Of a stretch of 64,000 nt of DNA, positions 49,334 to 58,422 are shown in pieces. This DNA comes from Polaromonas jejuensis NBRC 106434. GTDB taxonomy: Bacteria; Pseudomonadota; Gammaproteobacteria; Burkholderiales; Burkholderiaceae_C. Position numbers and translations under genes: made by a program. Location: assembly GCF_001598235.1 (NCBI RefSeq), contig NZ_BCYO01000021.1, positions 1-64,000 of the forward strand, given 5' to 3'. How positions within the stretch are numbered: position 1 is the first letter of the stretch; the number at the start of each line of letters is the position of its first letter. The notes beneath the pieces are model-generated. The model did not search any database and had not been told where the DNA came from. It was given only the letters and a program-made list of their open reading frames with translations.

Positions 49334-50611
49334 ATGGCAACAATCATTGGCGCGGTCGCCGCGTCACACACACCCACCATCGGCTTTGCGCTGGACAGCG
49401 GCAAGCAGGCCGATCCGGTGTGGGCTCCCATTTTCGAAGCCTTTGAGACGCCGCGCCGCTGGCTGGCGGAGCAAAAGCCTGATGCGCTGGTGGTGATTTA
49501 CAACGACCACATCAGTTCATTTTTCCTGGATCACTACTCGGCATTTTCGTTGGGGATCGGCGAGGAATACCGGGCAGCCGACGAGGGCGGCGGTCCGCGT
49601 GAGCTGCCCCCCATCGCCGGACATCCGGAGTTGGCCGCGCACATCGGCCAGTCGGTCATGGCTGACGCGTTTGACCTGTCATTTTTCCAGGATCGGGCGC
49701 TGGACCATGGCTGTTTTTCGCCGCTGTCACTGTTGCTCCCGCATGACAAGAAGTGGCCCGTGCCCATCATCCCGCTGCAGGTGGGCGTGTTGCAGTTTCC
49801 AAGCCCCAGCGCAAGGCGCTGCTTCGATCTTGGAAAGGCGCTGCGGCGTGCCATTGAAAGCTACCCTGAGCCGCTGCGCGTGGCGATCGTGGCCACCGGA
49901 GGCCTCTCGCACCAGGTGCACGGCGAGCGCGCCGGGTTCAACAACATCGACTGGGACCAGACTTTTCTGGCGCTCATCGAGCACGACCCCGAGCGCCTGG
50001 CCGACCTGACCCAGGCCGAGCTCGCCGAACTGGGCGGACTGGAGGGCGCCGAGGTCATCATGTGGCTGGTCATGCGGGGCGCCCTGTCGGCCTCGGTCAA
50101 CAAAACCCACCAAGCCTACTATCTGCCCTCGATGACGGGCATTGCCACGGCCATTTACGAGAACCGCAGCCACCCTCCGGTGGCCGGTGAGCTTGAGCGG
50201 CACCGCCAGCAGGCGCAATTGCAATTGCAGGGTGCCGAGCGATTGAGCGGCACCTACCCCTACACGCTGGCGCGCAGCGTGAAGGCCCTGCGTATCAACC
50301 GCTTTTTACACGGCATGACGCTGCCATCCCACAGGGCCGCCTTCCTGCTCGACGAAGAAGCCGCCTACGACACGGCCCGCCTGAATGATGAGGAGCGCGA
50401 TCTGCTGCGCCAGCGCGATTGGCGCGGCCTTATCCACTACGGGGTGATTTTCTTTGTACTGGAGAAATGGGGTGCGGTGCTGGGGGTCAGCAACCTCCAC
50501 ATCTATGCCGCCATGCGCGGCCAGCCGCTGGCCGAGTTCCAGCAAACGCGCAATGCCCCTGGAGCGCTCTACTCCGTTGCCGGGCAGGTCCCTGCCCGCT
50601 TCAAAGGATAA
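49334..50611 (+). CDS. galA: Gallate dioxygenase (fused LigB/LigA type)
   Basis: A 425-aa extradiol ring-cleavage dioxygenase. Residues 1-280 are the catalytic LigB-type domain, with candidate Fe(II) ligands His in AASHTPT (near residue 12), His in YNDHISSFF (near 59) and a Glu in LEGAEVIMW (near 239); residues 300-420 form a LigA-like domain (LHGMTLPSHRAAFL, LLRQRDWRGLIHYGVIFFVLEKWGAVLG). This fusion is typical of DesB/GalA gallate dioxygenases, which open gallate to 4-oxalomesaconate; protocatechuate 4,5-cleavage as a side activity is possible. The Shine-Dalgarno is weak (GGAG 11 bases upstream). Confidence 0.9.
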   Translation: MATIIGAVAASHTPTIGFALDSGKQADPVWAPIFEAFETPRRWLAEQKPDALVVIYNDHISSFFLDHYSAFSLGIGEEYRAADEGGGPRELPPIAGHPELAAHIGQSVMADAFDLSFFQDRALDHGCFSPLSLLLPHDKKWPVPIIPLQVGVLQFPSPSARRCFDLGKALRRAIESYPEPLRVAIVATGGLSHQVHGERAGFNNIDWDQTFLALIEHDPERLADLTQAELAELGGLEGAEVIMWLVMRGALSASVNKTHQAYYLPSMTGIATAIYENRSHPPVAGELERHRQQAQLQLQGAERLSGTYPYTLARSVKALRINRFLHGMTLPSHRAAFLLDEEAAYDTARLNDEERDLLRQRDWRGLIHYGVIFFVLEKWGAVLGVSNLHIYAAMRGQPLAEFQQTRNAPGALYSVAGQVPARFKG

Positions 50612-50748
50612 GGAACTGTGCGCTATTGCCAGCGACCGCTTGATAGCCCACTTCATGGGCTGCGCTCAGGTCGCCGGAAAAGACGAGAGAAAGTGGCCCT
50701 TGTGCACCCCGTATCGCTTTTGCATTTCAACCACAACCAGGAGACATC

Positions 50749-51888
50749 ATGCAAACTTCCTTCAAGACCCTGATTGGCACGCTGGCCCTGTCCGCCGCGG
50801 CCCTGGCGACGGCCCAGACCGTTCCGGTTTTTGGACTGGTCGAGCTCAGCGGAACCGGCGCCACCTCTGGCAGCAACTTTGACAATGGCATCAAGCTGGC
50901 GGTCAAGGAAATCAATGCGGCAGGCGGCATTCTCGGACGCAAGGTCAGTTATGTGTCGATGGATACCCAATCCAACCCCGGAGTCGCGAAAGCACTGGCC
51001 CAAAAAGCCGTGGACCAAGGCGCTTATGTGGTGATGGGGCCTGTGTTTTCCGGGTCCATCATGGTCAGCATGGCCGAGACGCGGCGCGCCGAGATTCCCA
51101 ATTTCACGGGTGGCGAGGCGGCATCCATCACCCAACAGGGCAATCCCTACATCTTCCGCACCTCGTTCACGCAGTCCACCGCCATGCCCAAGGTGGCCGC
51201 CTACATTCACGACACGGTCAAGGCCAGGACGGTGGACGTGATTTATGTGAACAACGACTTCGGCAAGGGCGGCCTGGATCTCATCAAGAAAGAGCTGGAG
51301 GCACGCGGCATCAAGGTGCCCAACAGCATTTCCACCGATCCGGGCCAGCTGGACTTCAGTGCCCCGGTGCTCAAGGCCAGGCAGTCGGGCAGCGACGCCG
51401 TGTTTGTGTACAGCAATGAGGAGGAGTCGGCCCGCGCCCTGCGTGAACTGCGCAAGCAGGGCTACACCAAGCCCATGATCGGCGAAACCGTCCTGACCAG
51501 CCAGAAAGTGATCGAGCTGGCCGGCGATGCCGCCAACGGGGCCGTGGCCCACGTCGGCCTGACGGCCGACGCACCACAGCCGCTGATCAAGAAATTCAGC
51601 GACGCCTTTTTTGCCGAATACAAGATCAAGTCCGACCACAATGGTCTCAAGGGCTACAGCGGCATGTACCTTGTCAAGGCTGTCACGGAAAAGATTGGCA
51701 AGTTCGACCCCAAGGCTTTTGCCGCCGCCATGAAGGGGGTGACGCTGTCCGTCAAGGACCACCCCGGCATTTTGATGGACGTGAGCTTCGACCAGAATGG
51801 CGACCTCGACCGTGAAAGCTACATGACCAGAGTGGAAAACGGCAAACAGGTCGTCAGCGCCATCTTGCCCCCCGTTGGCCGCAAATAA
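50749..51888 (+). CDS. Branched-chain-type ABC solute-binding protein
   Basis: A 379-aa periplasmic receptor of the Leu/Ile/Val-binding (type I) family. A signal peptide ends near residue 23 (ATA-QT); FGLVELSGTGATSGSNFDNGIKLAV starts the mature fold and VDVIYVNNDFGKGGLDL marks the second lobe. Many such receptors in Burkholderiales bind aromatic acids. No permease or ATPase genes are adjacent, so it must borrow a transporter. It lies within the gallate cluster. Confidence 0.9.
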   Translation: MQTSFKTLIGTLALSAAALATAQTVPVFGLVELSGTGATSGSNFDNGIKLAVKEINAAGGILGRKVSYVSMDTQSNPGVAKALAQKAVDQGAYVVMGPVFSGSIMVSMAETRRAEIPNFTGGEAASITQQGNPYIFRTSFTQSTAMPKVAAYIHDTVKARTVDVIYVNNDFGKGGLDLIKKELEARGIKVPNSISTDPGQLDFSAPVLKARQSGSDAVFVYSNEEESARALRELRKQGYTKPMIGETVLTSQKVIELAGDAANGAVAHVGLTADAPQPLIKKFSDAFFAEYKIKSDHNGLKGYSGMYLVKAVTEKIGKFDPKAFAAAMKGVTLSVKDHPGILMDVSFDQNGDLDRESYMTRVENGKQVVSAILPPVGRK

Positions 51889-51922
51889 TCCCGCCAACAG
51901 CATCAACCAAGGAAGTTAAAAA

Positions 51923-52762
51923 ATGAGTGACCCAAAATTCGGACTGGCGGGCATCATGGGCTGGCCCGTGGCGCATTCGCGCTCACCCACACTGCACAAC
52001 TACTGGATCAAAAAGTACGGCTTGCTGGGCGCCTATGTGCAGTTGCCCGTCGCACCGGGCCAACTGGAGGTGGCCCTGCCCGGCCTTGCGGCGCTGGGCT
52101 TCAGGGGATGCAACATCACCATCCCGCACAAGGTGGATGCGCTGAAGCTGGTGCACGAGCTGGACCCGGTGGCACGTCGCATGGGCGCCATCAACACCAT
52201 CGTCGTGCAGCCAGATGGCTCGCTCAAGGGATTTAACAACGATGGCTTTGGCTACATCCAGAGCCTGCTCGATGCCAAGCCCGACTGGCGCGCGGACGCG
52301 GGACCTGTCACGGTGCTGGGCGCCGGCGGCGCGGCGCGCGCTGTCGTGCTGAGCCTGGCCGAGCGGGGGGCCAAAGCGATTCGTCTGCTCAACCGCACCC
52401 TGGACAAGGCGCAGGCGCTGGCGGACGAGTTTGGCGGCCCCGTCCGGGCGTTGCCGTGGGAGGACCGGCACGACGCGCTTGAAGGAGCAGCCCTGCTGGT
52501 CAACACCACCAACCAGGGCATGCACGGCAACCCGGCACTGGACCTGGACCTGCGCAAACTGCCCGTGCAGGCGCTGGTGTCCGATGTGATTTATGTGCCC
52601 CAGGAAACCCCGCTGCTGGCGGCGGCACGCCTGCGTGGCAACCCGACCGTCAATGGTCTGGGCATGCTGCTCAACCAGGCCCGCCCGGCCTTCCACGCCT
52701 GGTTTGGCGTGATGCCCGAAATCACCCCCGAACTGCGACGCGCCATCGTGGCCACGCTTTAA
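51923..52762 (+). CDS. aroE: Shikimate dehydrogenase paralogue
   Basis: A 279-aa AroE-family enzyme. The shikimate site shows SRSPTLHNYW, the catalytic Lys in CNITIPHKVD (near residue 71) and Asp in GFNNDGFGY (near 107, where the usual NTDG reads NNDG); the NADP site is GAGGAARAVV with NRT. Its position between the solute-binding protein and an amidohydrolase in the gallate cluster suggests catabolic use on quinate or shikimate, or oxidation of 3-dehydroshikimate to gallate, a side reaction known for AroE enzymes. Confidence 0.88.
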   Translation: MSDPKFGLAGIMGWPVAHSRSPTLHNYWIKKYGLLGAYVQLPVAPGQLEVALPGLAALGFRGCNITIPHKVDALKLVHELDPVARRMGAINTIVVQPDGSLKGFNNDGFGYIQSLLDAKPDWRADAGPVTVLGAGGAARAVVLSLAERGAKAIRLLNRTLDKAQALADEFGGPVRALPWEDRHDALEGAALLVNTTNQGMHGNPALDLDLRKLPVQALVSDVIYVPQETPLLAAARLRGNPTVNGLGMLLNQARPAFHAWFGVMPEITPELRRAIVATL

Positions 52763-53602
52763 ATGCCGACGGATTTCTCGATTTATGCGCAGCCCAAGGT
52801 GGATTGCCACTGCCATGTGCTGGACCCGGCGCAATTTGCCTACGCGCCCGACGTCGGCTGGCGGCCAGCCGGACAGGAAACCGGCTCGGCCGCCTACTTT
52901 GGTCACGTGCTGGAGGCTTATGGCGTTCAGCATGCCTTGCTGGTAGGACCCAATTCGGGCTACGGCACCGACAATCGCTGCCTGCTCGACGCGATTGCGC
53001 GCGGCCAGGGGCGGTTCAAGGGCATTGCAGTCGTGCCCAACGACGCGCCAGCGTCACAGCTGCAGGACCTCAAGGCCCAGGGTATCGTGGGCATCGCCTT
53101 TAATTTTGCGCTGCACGGCCTGGACTATTACGCCAACATCGCACCGCTGCTGGACCGCCTGGCGGCGCTGGACATGTTTGTGCAAGTGCAAGTGGTCCAG
53201 GCCCAGCTCAAAGCCCTCGCCCCCCTGCTGGGCGACTGCGGCGCCCGGGTACTGGTGGACCATTGCGGCCGGCCCACCGTCGCGGAAGGCGTTACGGGCG
53301 AAGGCTTTGCAGCCTTGCTGGGTCTGGCCGACAAGGGCAACACCGCGGTCAAGCTGTCGGGCTTTGCCAAGTACTCCATGCAGGATTACCCGTTTTCCGA
53401 CACCCCGGCCTACACCCGCGCCTTGCTGGACGCCTTTGGCGCGGCGCACTGCCTGTGGGCTTCGGACTGGCCGTTCCTGCGTGCGCCCAGGCGCCTGGAC
53501 TACGGCGCGCTGCTGCAGCTGTTTGCCCAGACCGTTCCCGATGCCTCGATGCGACACGACATTCTTTGGCGCACGCCCCTGCGACTGTTCGGGTTCGGCT
53601 AG
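52763..53602 (+). CDS. LigI-like amidohydrolase
   Basis: A 279-aa metal-dependent hydrolase of the same superfamily branch as LigI. The metal site VDCHCHVLDP is at residues 13-22, the strand-6 His in VLVDHCGRPTV and the Asp in WASDWPFLRAP (near 232). It begins at the base after the aroE stop, so the two are translationally coupled. It could open a lactone of the gallate or quinate route; identity with LigI is not assured. Its TAG stop opens direct repeat B. Confidence 0.82.
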   Translation: MPTDFSIYAQPKVDCHCHVLDPAQFAYAPDVGWRPAGQETGSAAYFGHVLEAYGVQHALLVGPNSGYGTDNRCLLDAIARGQGRFKGIAVVPNDAPASQLQDLKAQGIVGIAFNFALHGLDYYANIAPLLDRLAALDMFVQVQVVQAQLKALAPLLGDCGARVLVDHCGRPTVAEGVTGEGFAALLGLADKGNTAVKLSGFAKYSMQDYPFSDTPAYTRALLDAFGAAHCLWASDWPFLRAPRRLDYGALLQLFAQTVPDASMRHDILWRTPLRLFGFG

Positions 53603-53634
53603 GGCCTGTTCACACTAAAACGGGAGATGCATTG
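53600..53634. repeat. Direct repeat B bordering the gallate cluster
   Basis: TAGGGCCTGTTCACACTA, a spacer of about nine bases, then AGATGCATTG. It matches direct repeat A at 44229-44264 in the same orientation, 9.4 kb away. Confidence 0.6.
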
Positions 53635-53747
53635 GTTCCTCATGCGGATGGATGCACGAAGGGCGGCTTGCACGAGTTGCGCCTCGGGTTAAAGAGTTGT
53701 ATTAATATCAAATTCGAACCCACAGCAACTTTCATCAGGGGACAACC

Positions 53748-54641
53748 ATGAAACACATTGGATTCATAGGCGCCTCGGGCTTGATGGGTCACGGGATTGC
53801 CCGCAACCTGCAGGCCAGGGGCTTTGACCTCAGCCTGACGGCGCATCGCAACACCGAGCGCATGGCCGACCTGCTGGCCGCCGGCGCCAGGCTAGTCACC
53901 AGCCCCGCCGAACTGGGCGCCTGCGACGCGGTGCTCATCTGCGTCACGGGCTCGCCCCAGGTCGAGCAAACACTGGCCGGCCCGCAAGGGGTGCTATCCA
54001 GAGCCCGCGCCGGGCTGATCGTGATCGACACATCGACCAGCGAACCCGAGTCCACACGCCGCCTGGCAGCCCAGTGCGCCGAGCGCGGCGTCACGCTGGT
54101 GGATGCGCCGCTGGCGCGCACGCCGGTGGAGGCCGAACTGGGCCGGCTCAACACCATGGTGGGCGCCGAGCCGGCCGTGCTCGACAAAATTCGCCCGGTG
54201 CTGGCGGCCTACTGCGAAAACATCTTCCACGTCGGCGGCCCCGGCGCCGGCCACGTGGTCAAGCTGCTCAACAACTTCATCGGGCAGGCCATTTGCACGG
54301 CGACGGCGGAGGCGTTTGCCGTGGGCGCGCTGGCCGGCGTGGAGCCGCAAAAGCTGGTGGAGGTGGTCTCGGCGGGGGCGGTGAACTCGGGCCTGTTCCA
54401 GGCCATGGCCAAGACCCTGCACGGTGACTTCTCCGGCCTCCAGTTCGAGCTGGACAACGCCCGCAAGGACTTGCGCTACTACACCCACCTGGCCGAAATG
54501 GTGAACGTGCCTTCCCTGGTCGGCGAGGCCGTGCACCAGAGCCTGGCCACCGCCAGCGCGCTGGGCCAGGGCAAGAAGTTTGTCACCTCGCTGGTGACGG
54601 CGCAGGAAAAACTCACGGGCGCGAGGATTGCACCGCAGTGA
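53748..54641 (+). CDS. 3-hydroxyisobutyrate dehydrogenase-like oxidoreductase
   Basis: A 297-aa NAD(P)-dependent beta-hydroxyacid dehydrogenase. The Rossmann start is GFIGASGLMGHGIARNL (usual GLGxMG replaced by GASGLMG), then DTSTSEP, DAPLARTP and the catalytic Lys in GHVVKLLNNFIGQ (near residue 170). The substrate is unknown; tartronate semialdehyde or hydroxyisobutyrate-like acids are usual for the family. It lies just outside direct repeat B. Confidence 0.88.
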   Translation: MKHIGFIGASGLMGHGIARNLQARGFDLSLTAHRNTERMADLLAAGARLVTSPAELGACDAVLICVTGSPQVEQTLAGPQGVLSRARAGLIVIDTSTSEPESTRRLAAQCAERGVTLVDAPLARTPVEAELGRLNTMVGAEPAVLDKIRPVLAAYCENIFHVGGPGAGHVVKLLNNFIGQAICTATAEAFAVGALAGVEPQKLVEVVSAGAVNSGLFQAMAKTLHGDFSGLQFELDNARKDLRYYTHLAEMVNVPSLVGEAVHQSLATASALGQGKKFVTSLVTAQEKLTGARIAPQ

Positions 54642-54745
54642 GGCTTGCCGCTGGCGGTGCTATCGGCGCCATCGCCGTTGCGCCTTGATCAGCTCGATGC
54701 CGCCCCCGTGACACCCGGCCCCGGCGCGCCAGGCGGGCAAGTTCC

Positions 54746-55840
54746 TTATTCGACGGTCATGGGCACACGCGGTGCCACCGCGCACATCAGTTCATAGCCC
54801 ACGGTGCCGGCCGCCTGCGCCACCTCGTCAATGGACAGCACGGCGCCGCCCGATGACTGCCCCCACAAGGTCACTTCGCTGCCAAAGCCGGCCTCCGGCA
54901 CCGGCGTCAGGTCCACCGTGAGCATGTCCATGCTGACGCGCCCCACCAGGCGGGTGCGCACGCCGTTGACCAGCACCGGCGTTCCGGTGCCGCAGTGGCG
55001 CGGGTAACCGTCGGCATAGCCGCAGGCGACCACACCGAGGCGCAGCGGCCCGTCGGCGCTGAAGCTGGAGCCATAGCCCACCGTGTCGCCGGCCACCAAA
55101 TGCTGCAGCCCGATGATTTTTGATGCCAGCGTCATCGTGGGCTGCAAGTCCCAGTCGGCGGCGCTGTGTTCGGGGAAGTCCGGAGAGCTGCCGTACAGCA
55201 CGATGCCGGGGCGTATCCAGTCGGAGCGACCGGCCAGAATGGCCCCGTAGCGCATGGTGGCGGCGCTGTTGCTGAGGCTGCGCTCGCCGGGCAGGTCGTG
55301 GGTCACGGCCTCAAAGGCCTTGAGCTGGGCAGAAATGCCCCTGGGGCCGTCGGCATCGGGGAAATGCTGCATCAGCGAAATCTCGTCGACCTGCGGCAGG
55401 GCATTGAGGCGCGTCCAGGCGGCGCGAAAGCGCTCGGGCGTGAAGCCCAGGCGGTTCATGCCGGTGTTCATTTTCAGAAACACGCGGTGCGGCAGCTGGG
55501 TCTTGTGGGCGGCCAGCATGTCGATCTGCTCGTTGCAGTGAATGGCGTGCCACAGGCCCAGGCGGGAGCACAGCTCGAGGTCGCGCGCCTCAAAACAGCC
55601 TTCCAGCAGCAGGATGGGACCGCGCCAGTCGAGCGCGCGCAGGCGCTGCGCCTCCGCCAGATCCAGCAAGGCAAAACCATCGGCGCTGCGCAGGGCGTCA
55701 AAAACCCGCTCGATGCCGTGGCCGTAGGCATTGGCCTTGACAACCGCCCAGACCCGCGCATCCGGCGCAGCGGCCCGGGTGCGGGCAAGGTTATGACTCA
55801 GGGCGCTGGTGTGAACGGTGGCGTGTATGGGACGTGGCAT
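54746..55840 (-). CDS. alr: Alanine racemase
   Basis: A 364-aa PLP enzyme that makes D-alanine for peptidoglycan. The PLP Lys is in [13 protein letters not shown] (near residue 34), and the C-terminal Tyr region is [42 protein letters not shown] is the family signature near 305. I start at the ATG at 55840. Divergent from lplT with a 180-bp gap. Confidence 0.95.
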   Translation of the reverse strand: MPRPIHATVHTSALSHNLARTRAAAPDARVWAVVKANAYGHGIERVFDALRSADGFALLDLAEAQRLRALDWRGPILLLEGCFEARDLELCSRLGLWHAIHCNEQIDMLAAHKTQLPHRVFLKMNTGMNRLGFTPERFRAAWTRLNALPQVDEISLMQHFPDADGPRGISAQLKAFEAVTHDLPGERSLSNSAATMRYGAILAGRSDWIRPGIVLYGSSPDFPEHSAADWDLQPTMTLASKIIGLQHLVAGDTVGYGSSFSADGPLRLGVVACGYADGYPRHCGTGTPVLVNGVRTRLVGRVSMDMLTVDLTPVPEAGFGSEVTLWGQSSGGAVLSIDEVAQAAGTVGYELMCAVAPRVPMTVE

Positions 55841-56020
55841 GGCTGAAGGTCGTGTTGATGTGTGAGGCGCAAACCGGCATTGGCGCAAGCTGGTGAAAAG
55901 TCTTTATGGATTCTGACACCAGTCCCCATGCTATAAACAGGGATCGTCCGGAGACACTCACCCCCTATATTGCAGCATCAGACCTGCTGATGCATCTGAT
56001 GCAATGATTACAAGAGTTTA

Positions 56021-57301
56021 ATGAAGCGCGGTTTTTACACCATCATGGCGGCCCAGTTTTTCAGCTCGCTGGCTGATAACGCGCTGTTTGTAGCCGCCGT
56101 GGAACTGCTCAAAACCAATGGCGCCCCCAAGTGGCAGCCGGCGGCGCTGGTGCCCATGTTTGCCTTGTTTTACGTGGTGCTGGCGCCTTTCGTAGGCGCT
56201 TATGCCGATGCCCGGCCCAAGGGCAACGTCATGTTCATGAGCAACGCCATCAAGATCGTTGGCTGCCTGATGATGCTGTTTGGCTCGCACCCCTTGCTGG
56301 CCTATGCCATTGTCGGGCTGGGCGCTGCCGCCTACTCGCCCGCCAAGTACGGCATCCTGACCGAATTGCTGCCGGCCTCGCAGCTGGTCAAGGCCAATGG
56401 CTGGATCGAGGGCCTGACGATTTCGTCGATCATTCTGGGGGTCTTGCTGGGCGGCCAGCTGGTGGGCCACACCGTGTCCCACCTGCTGCTGTCGTTTGAC
56501 TTTCCGTTTATTGACACCGGCGTTAACACCCCCGCCGAAGCTGCGATTGCGGTGCTGATATCGCTGTACATCGCTGCCGCCTGGTTCAACCTGCGCATCC
56601 CGGACACGGGCGTCGAAATGCGGCCCATGCCGCGCAACAAGCTGGAGCTGCTGCCCGATTTCTGGAACTGCAACGCCGCCCTGTGGCGCGACAAGCTGGG
56701 CCAGATCTCGCTGGCCACGACCACGCTGTTCTGGGGCGTGTCGGGCAACCTGCGCTACATCGTGCTGGCCTGGAGCGCCGCCGCCCTGGGCTACAGCACC
56801 ACGCAGGCGTCCTCGCTGGTCGGCGTGGTGGCGATTGGCACGGCGATCGGGGCGGTGCTGGCCTCGATGCGCATGCGCCTGGACCAGGCCGCCCGCGTGA
56901 TGCCGCTGGGCATTGCCATGGGCGTGCTGGTCATGTTGATGAACTTCATCAACAACGTCTGGGTGGCGGCGCCCTTCCTGATCCTGCTGGGTGGCCTGGG
57001 CGGCTTCCTGGTGGTGCCCATGAATGCGCTGCTGCAGCACCGGGGCCACAACCTGATGGGCGCGGGCCGCTCGATTGCCGTGCAAAACTTCAACGAGCAG
57101 GCCTGCATCCTGGCGCTGGGCGCGGGCTACAGCCTGTCCACCGGCATGGGCTTGTCGGCATTTGGTGCGATTACCGGCTTTGGCCTGGTGGTGGCCGGTT
57201 TCATGTGGCTGATCCAGCGCTGGCACAAAAACAACTGCATCAAGCACAAAGAGCAGCTTGACCACCTGCTTAACATCGCCCGCAGCGATAAATTGCACTG
57301 A
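56021..57301 (+). CDS. lplT: Lysophospholipid transporter LplT
   Basis: A 426-aa major-facilitator permease that flips lysophospholipids inward for re-acylation. It matches LplT from the start (FYTIMAAQFFSSLADNALFVAAVELL) through YSPAKYGILTELLPASQLVKANGWIEGLTI to GRSIAVQNFNEQACIL, with about eleven hydrophobic segments. No acyltransferase partner is fused or adjacent. Its TGA stop overlaps the ATG at 57301. Confidence 0.93.
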   Translation: MKRGFYTIMAAQFFSSLADNALFVAAVELLKTNGAPKWQPAALVPMFALFYVVLAPFVGAYADARPKGNVMFMSNAIKIVGCLMMLFGSHPLLAYAIVGLGAAAYSPAKYGILTELLPASQLVKANGWIEGLTISSIILGVLLGGQLVGHTVSHLLLSFDFPFIDTGVNTPAEAAIAVLISLYIAAAWFNLRIPDTGVEMRPMPRNKLELLPDFWNCNAALWRDKLGQISLATTTLFWGVSGNLRYIVLAWSAAALGYSTTQASSLVGVVAIGTAIGAVLASMRMRLDQAARVMPLGIAMGVLVMLMNFINNVWVAAPFLILLGGLGGFLVVPMNALLQHRGHNLMGAGRSIAVQNFNEQACILALGAGYSLSTGMGLSAFGAITGFGLVVAGFMWLIQRWHKNNCIKHKEQLDHLLNIARSDKLH

Positions 57302-57342
57302 TGCACACCGATGCGAGCCATCGAAATGCCGGGAATTTGTCT

Positions 57343-57433
57343 GCCGGGCCGCCCCCAGGAAAATTAGCCCCTTCTTCTTGTGAAAGGGGCAGCGCAACGC
57401 CGGAGGCACCCGAAGTGGCAAGCGTGGGGGCCA
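57343..57433. repeat. GC-rich REP-like repeat R6 at the 5' end of a transporter gene
   Basis: GCCGGGCCGCCCCCAGG at one end and GCGTGGGGGCC at the other, in the orientation of R3. It lies inside the open frame of the DMT transporter and supplies GGAGG at 57402-57406, a ribosome-binding site for the GTG at 57415. Confidence 0.75.
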
Positions 57434-58308
57434 TCTTCGCGCTGGTGCTGAACGCCTTTGTCTGGGGCGTTTCCTGGTGGCCCTTGCGGGAGCTGCAGGG
57501 CCACGGCCTGCACCCCCTGTGGGCCACTGCGCTGGTGTACCTGGTGGTGGTCAGCGGACTGCTGACCGTGCGCTTCAAGGCCTGGCGCGGTTTTGCGGCG
57601 CATCCGCAACTGTGGTGCCTGGCCCTGGCGGCGGGCCTGACCAATATGGGCTTCAACTGGGCCGTGACCGTGGGCGACGTGGTGCGTGTGGTGCTGCTGT
57701 TTTACCTGATGCCGGCCTGGTCGGTCCTGGTGGCCTGGGTGGTTCTGGGCGAAAAGCCTTCCGCCTCGTCGCTGCTGCGCCTGCTGCTGGCCATGTCCGG
57801 CGTGCTCGTGGTGCTCAAGACCCCTGACTCGCCGTGGCCCGTGCCGCAGGACGTCACCGACTGGCTGGCGATCATGGGCGGCTTCAGCTTTGCCGTCACC
57901 AACGCCCTGCTGCGCAAATGCGGCCACACCCCCAGCGCCTCACGCATGCTGGCCATGTTCGGCGGCAGCGGGCTGATGGCCGTCGTGGCGGCGCTGCTGG
58001 GCATGTCGCAGCAACTGGTGCCGGCGCCCGCGCTGCAGGCCGCCGGCATTCCGGTGGTACTGGGGCTGGGCCTGGCGCTCATGGCCAGCAATGCGGCCCT
58101 GCAATATGGCGCAGCACGGCTGGCCGCCGGCACCACGGCCATCGTGATGCTGACGGAAATCCTGTTTGCCAGCCTCTCCTCCGCGGCGCTGGGCGCGGCC
58201 CAGTTCAGCCCGCGCGTCCTGCTGGGCGGCAGCCTGATTGTGCTGGCGGCGGCGCTGGCAGCGCTGGCGCCCTCACCCGAGGCGTCAGGCGGCGCAAAAC
58301 CGCACTGA
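57415..58308 (+). CDS. EamA/DMT-family transporter
   Basis: A drug/metabolite-transporter-superfamily protein of 297 aa with ten hydrophobic segments in two EamA repeats (AFVWGVSWWPLREL near the start; GGFSFAVTNALLRKCG mid-protein). I place the start at the GTG at 57415, which has GGAGG eight bases upstream and gives a family-like N-terminus. The ATG at 57301 would add 38 residues encoded largely by repeat R6, but it overlaps the lplT stop (TGATG), so a coupled long form is possible. Substrate unknown. Confidence 0.83.
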   Translation: MASVGAIFALVLNAFVWGVSWWPLRELQGHGLHPLWATALVYLVVVSGLLTVRFKAWRGFAAHPQLWCLALAAGLTNMGFNWAVTVGDVVRVVLLFYLMPAWSVLVAWVVLGEKPSASSLLRLLLAMSGVLVVLKTPDSPWPVPQDVTDWLAIMGGFSFAVTNALLRKCGHTPSASRMLAMFGGSGLMAVVAALLGMSQQLVPAPALQAAGIPVVLGLGLALMASNAALQYGAARLAAGTTAIVMLTEILFASLSSAALGAAQFSPRVLLGGSLIVLAAALAALAPSPEASGGAKPH

Positions 58309-58422
58309 GCCGGCCCGGCGCCCTCACGCCTCCTCCTTCGTTTCGTGCACGTGGCCATGCGGGCCGCGACCCACGGAAAATCACGGTCGCGTTACGATGG
58401 TGATTCACTCCAGGAGACCTTC

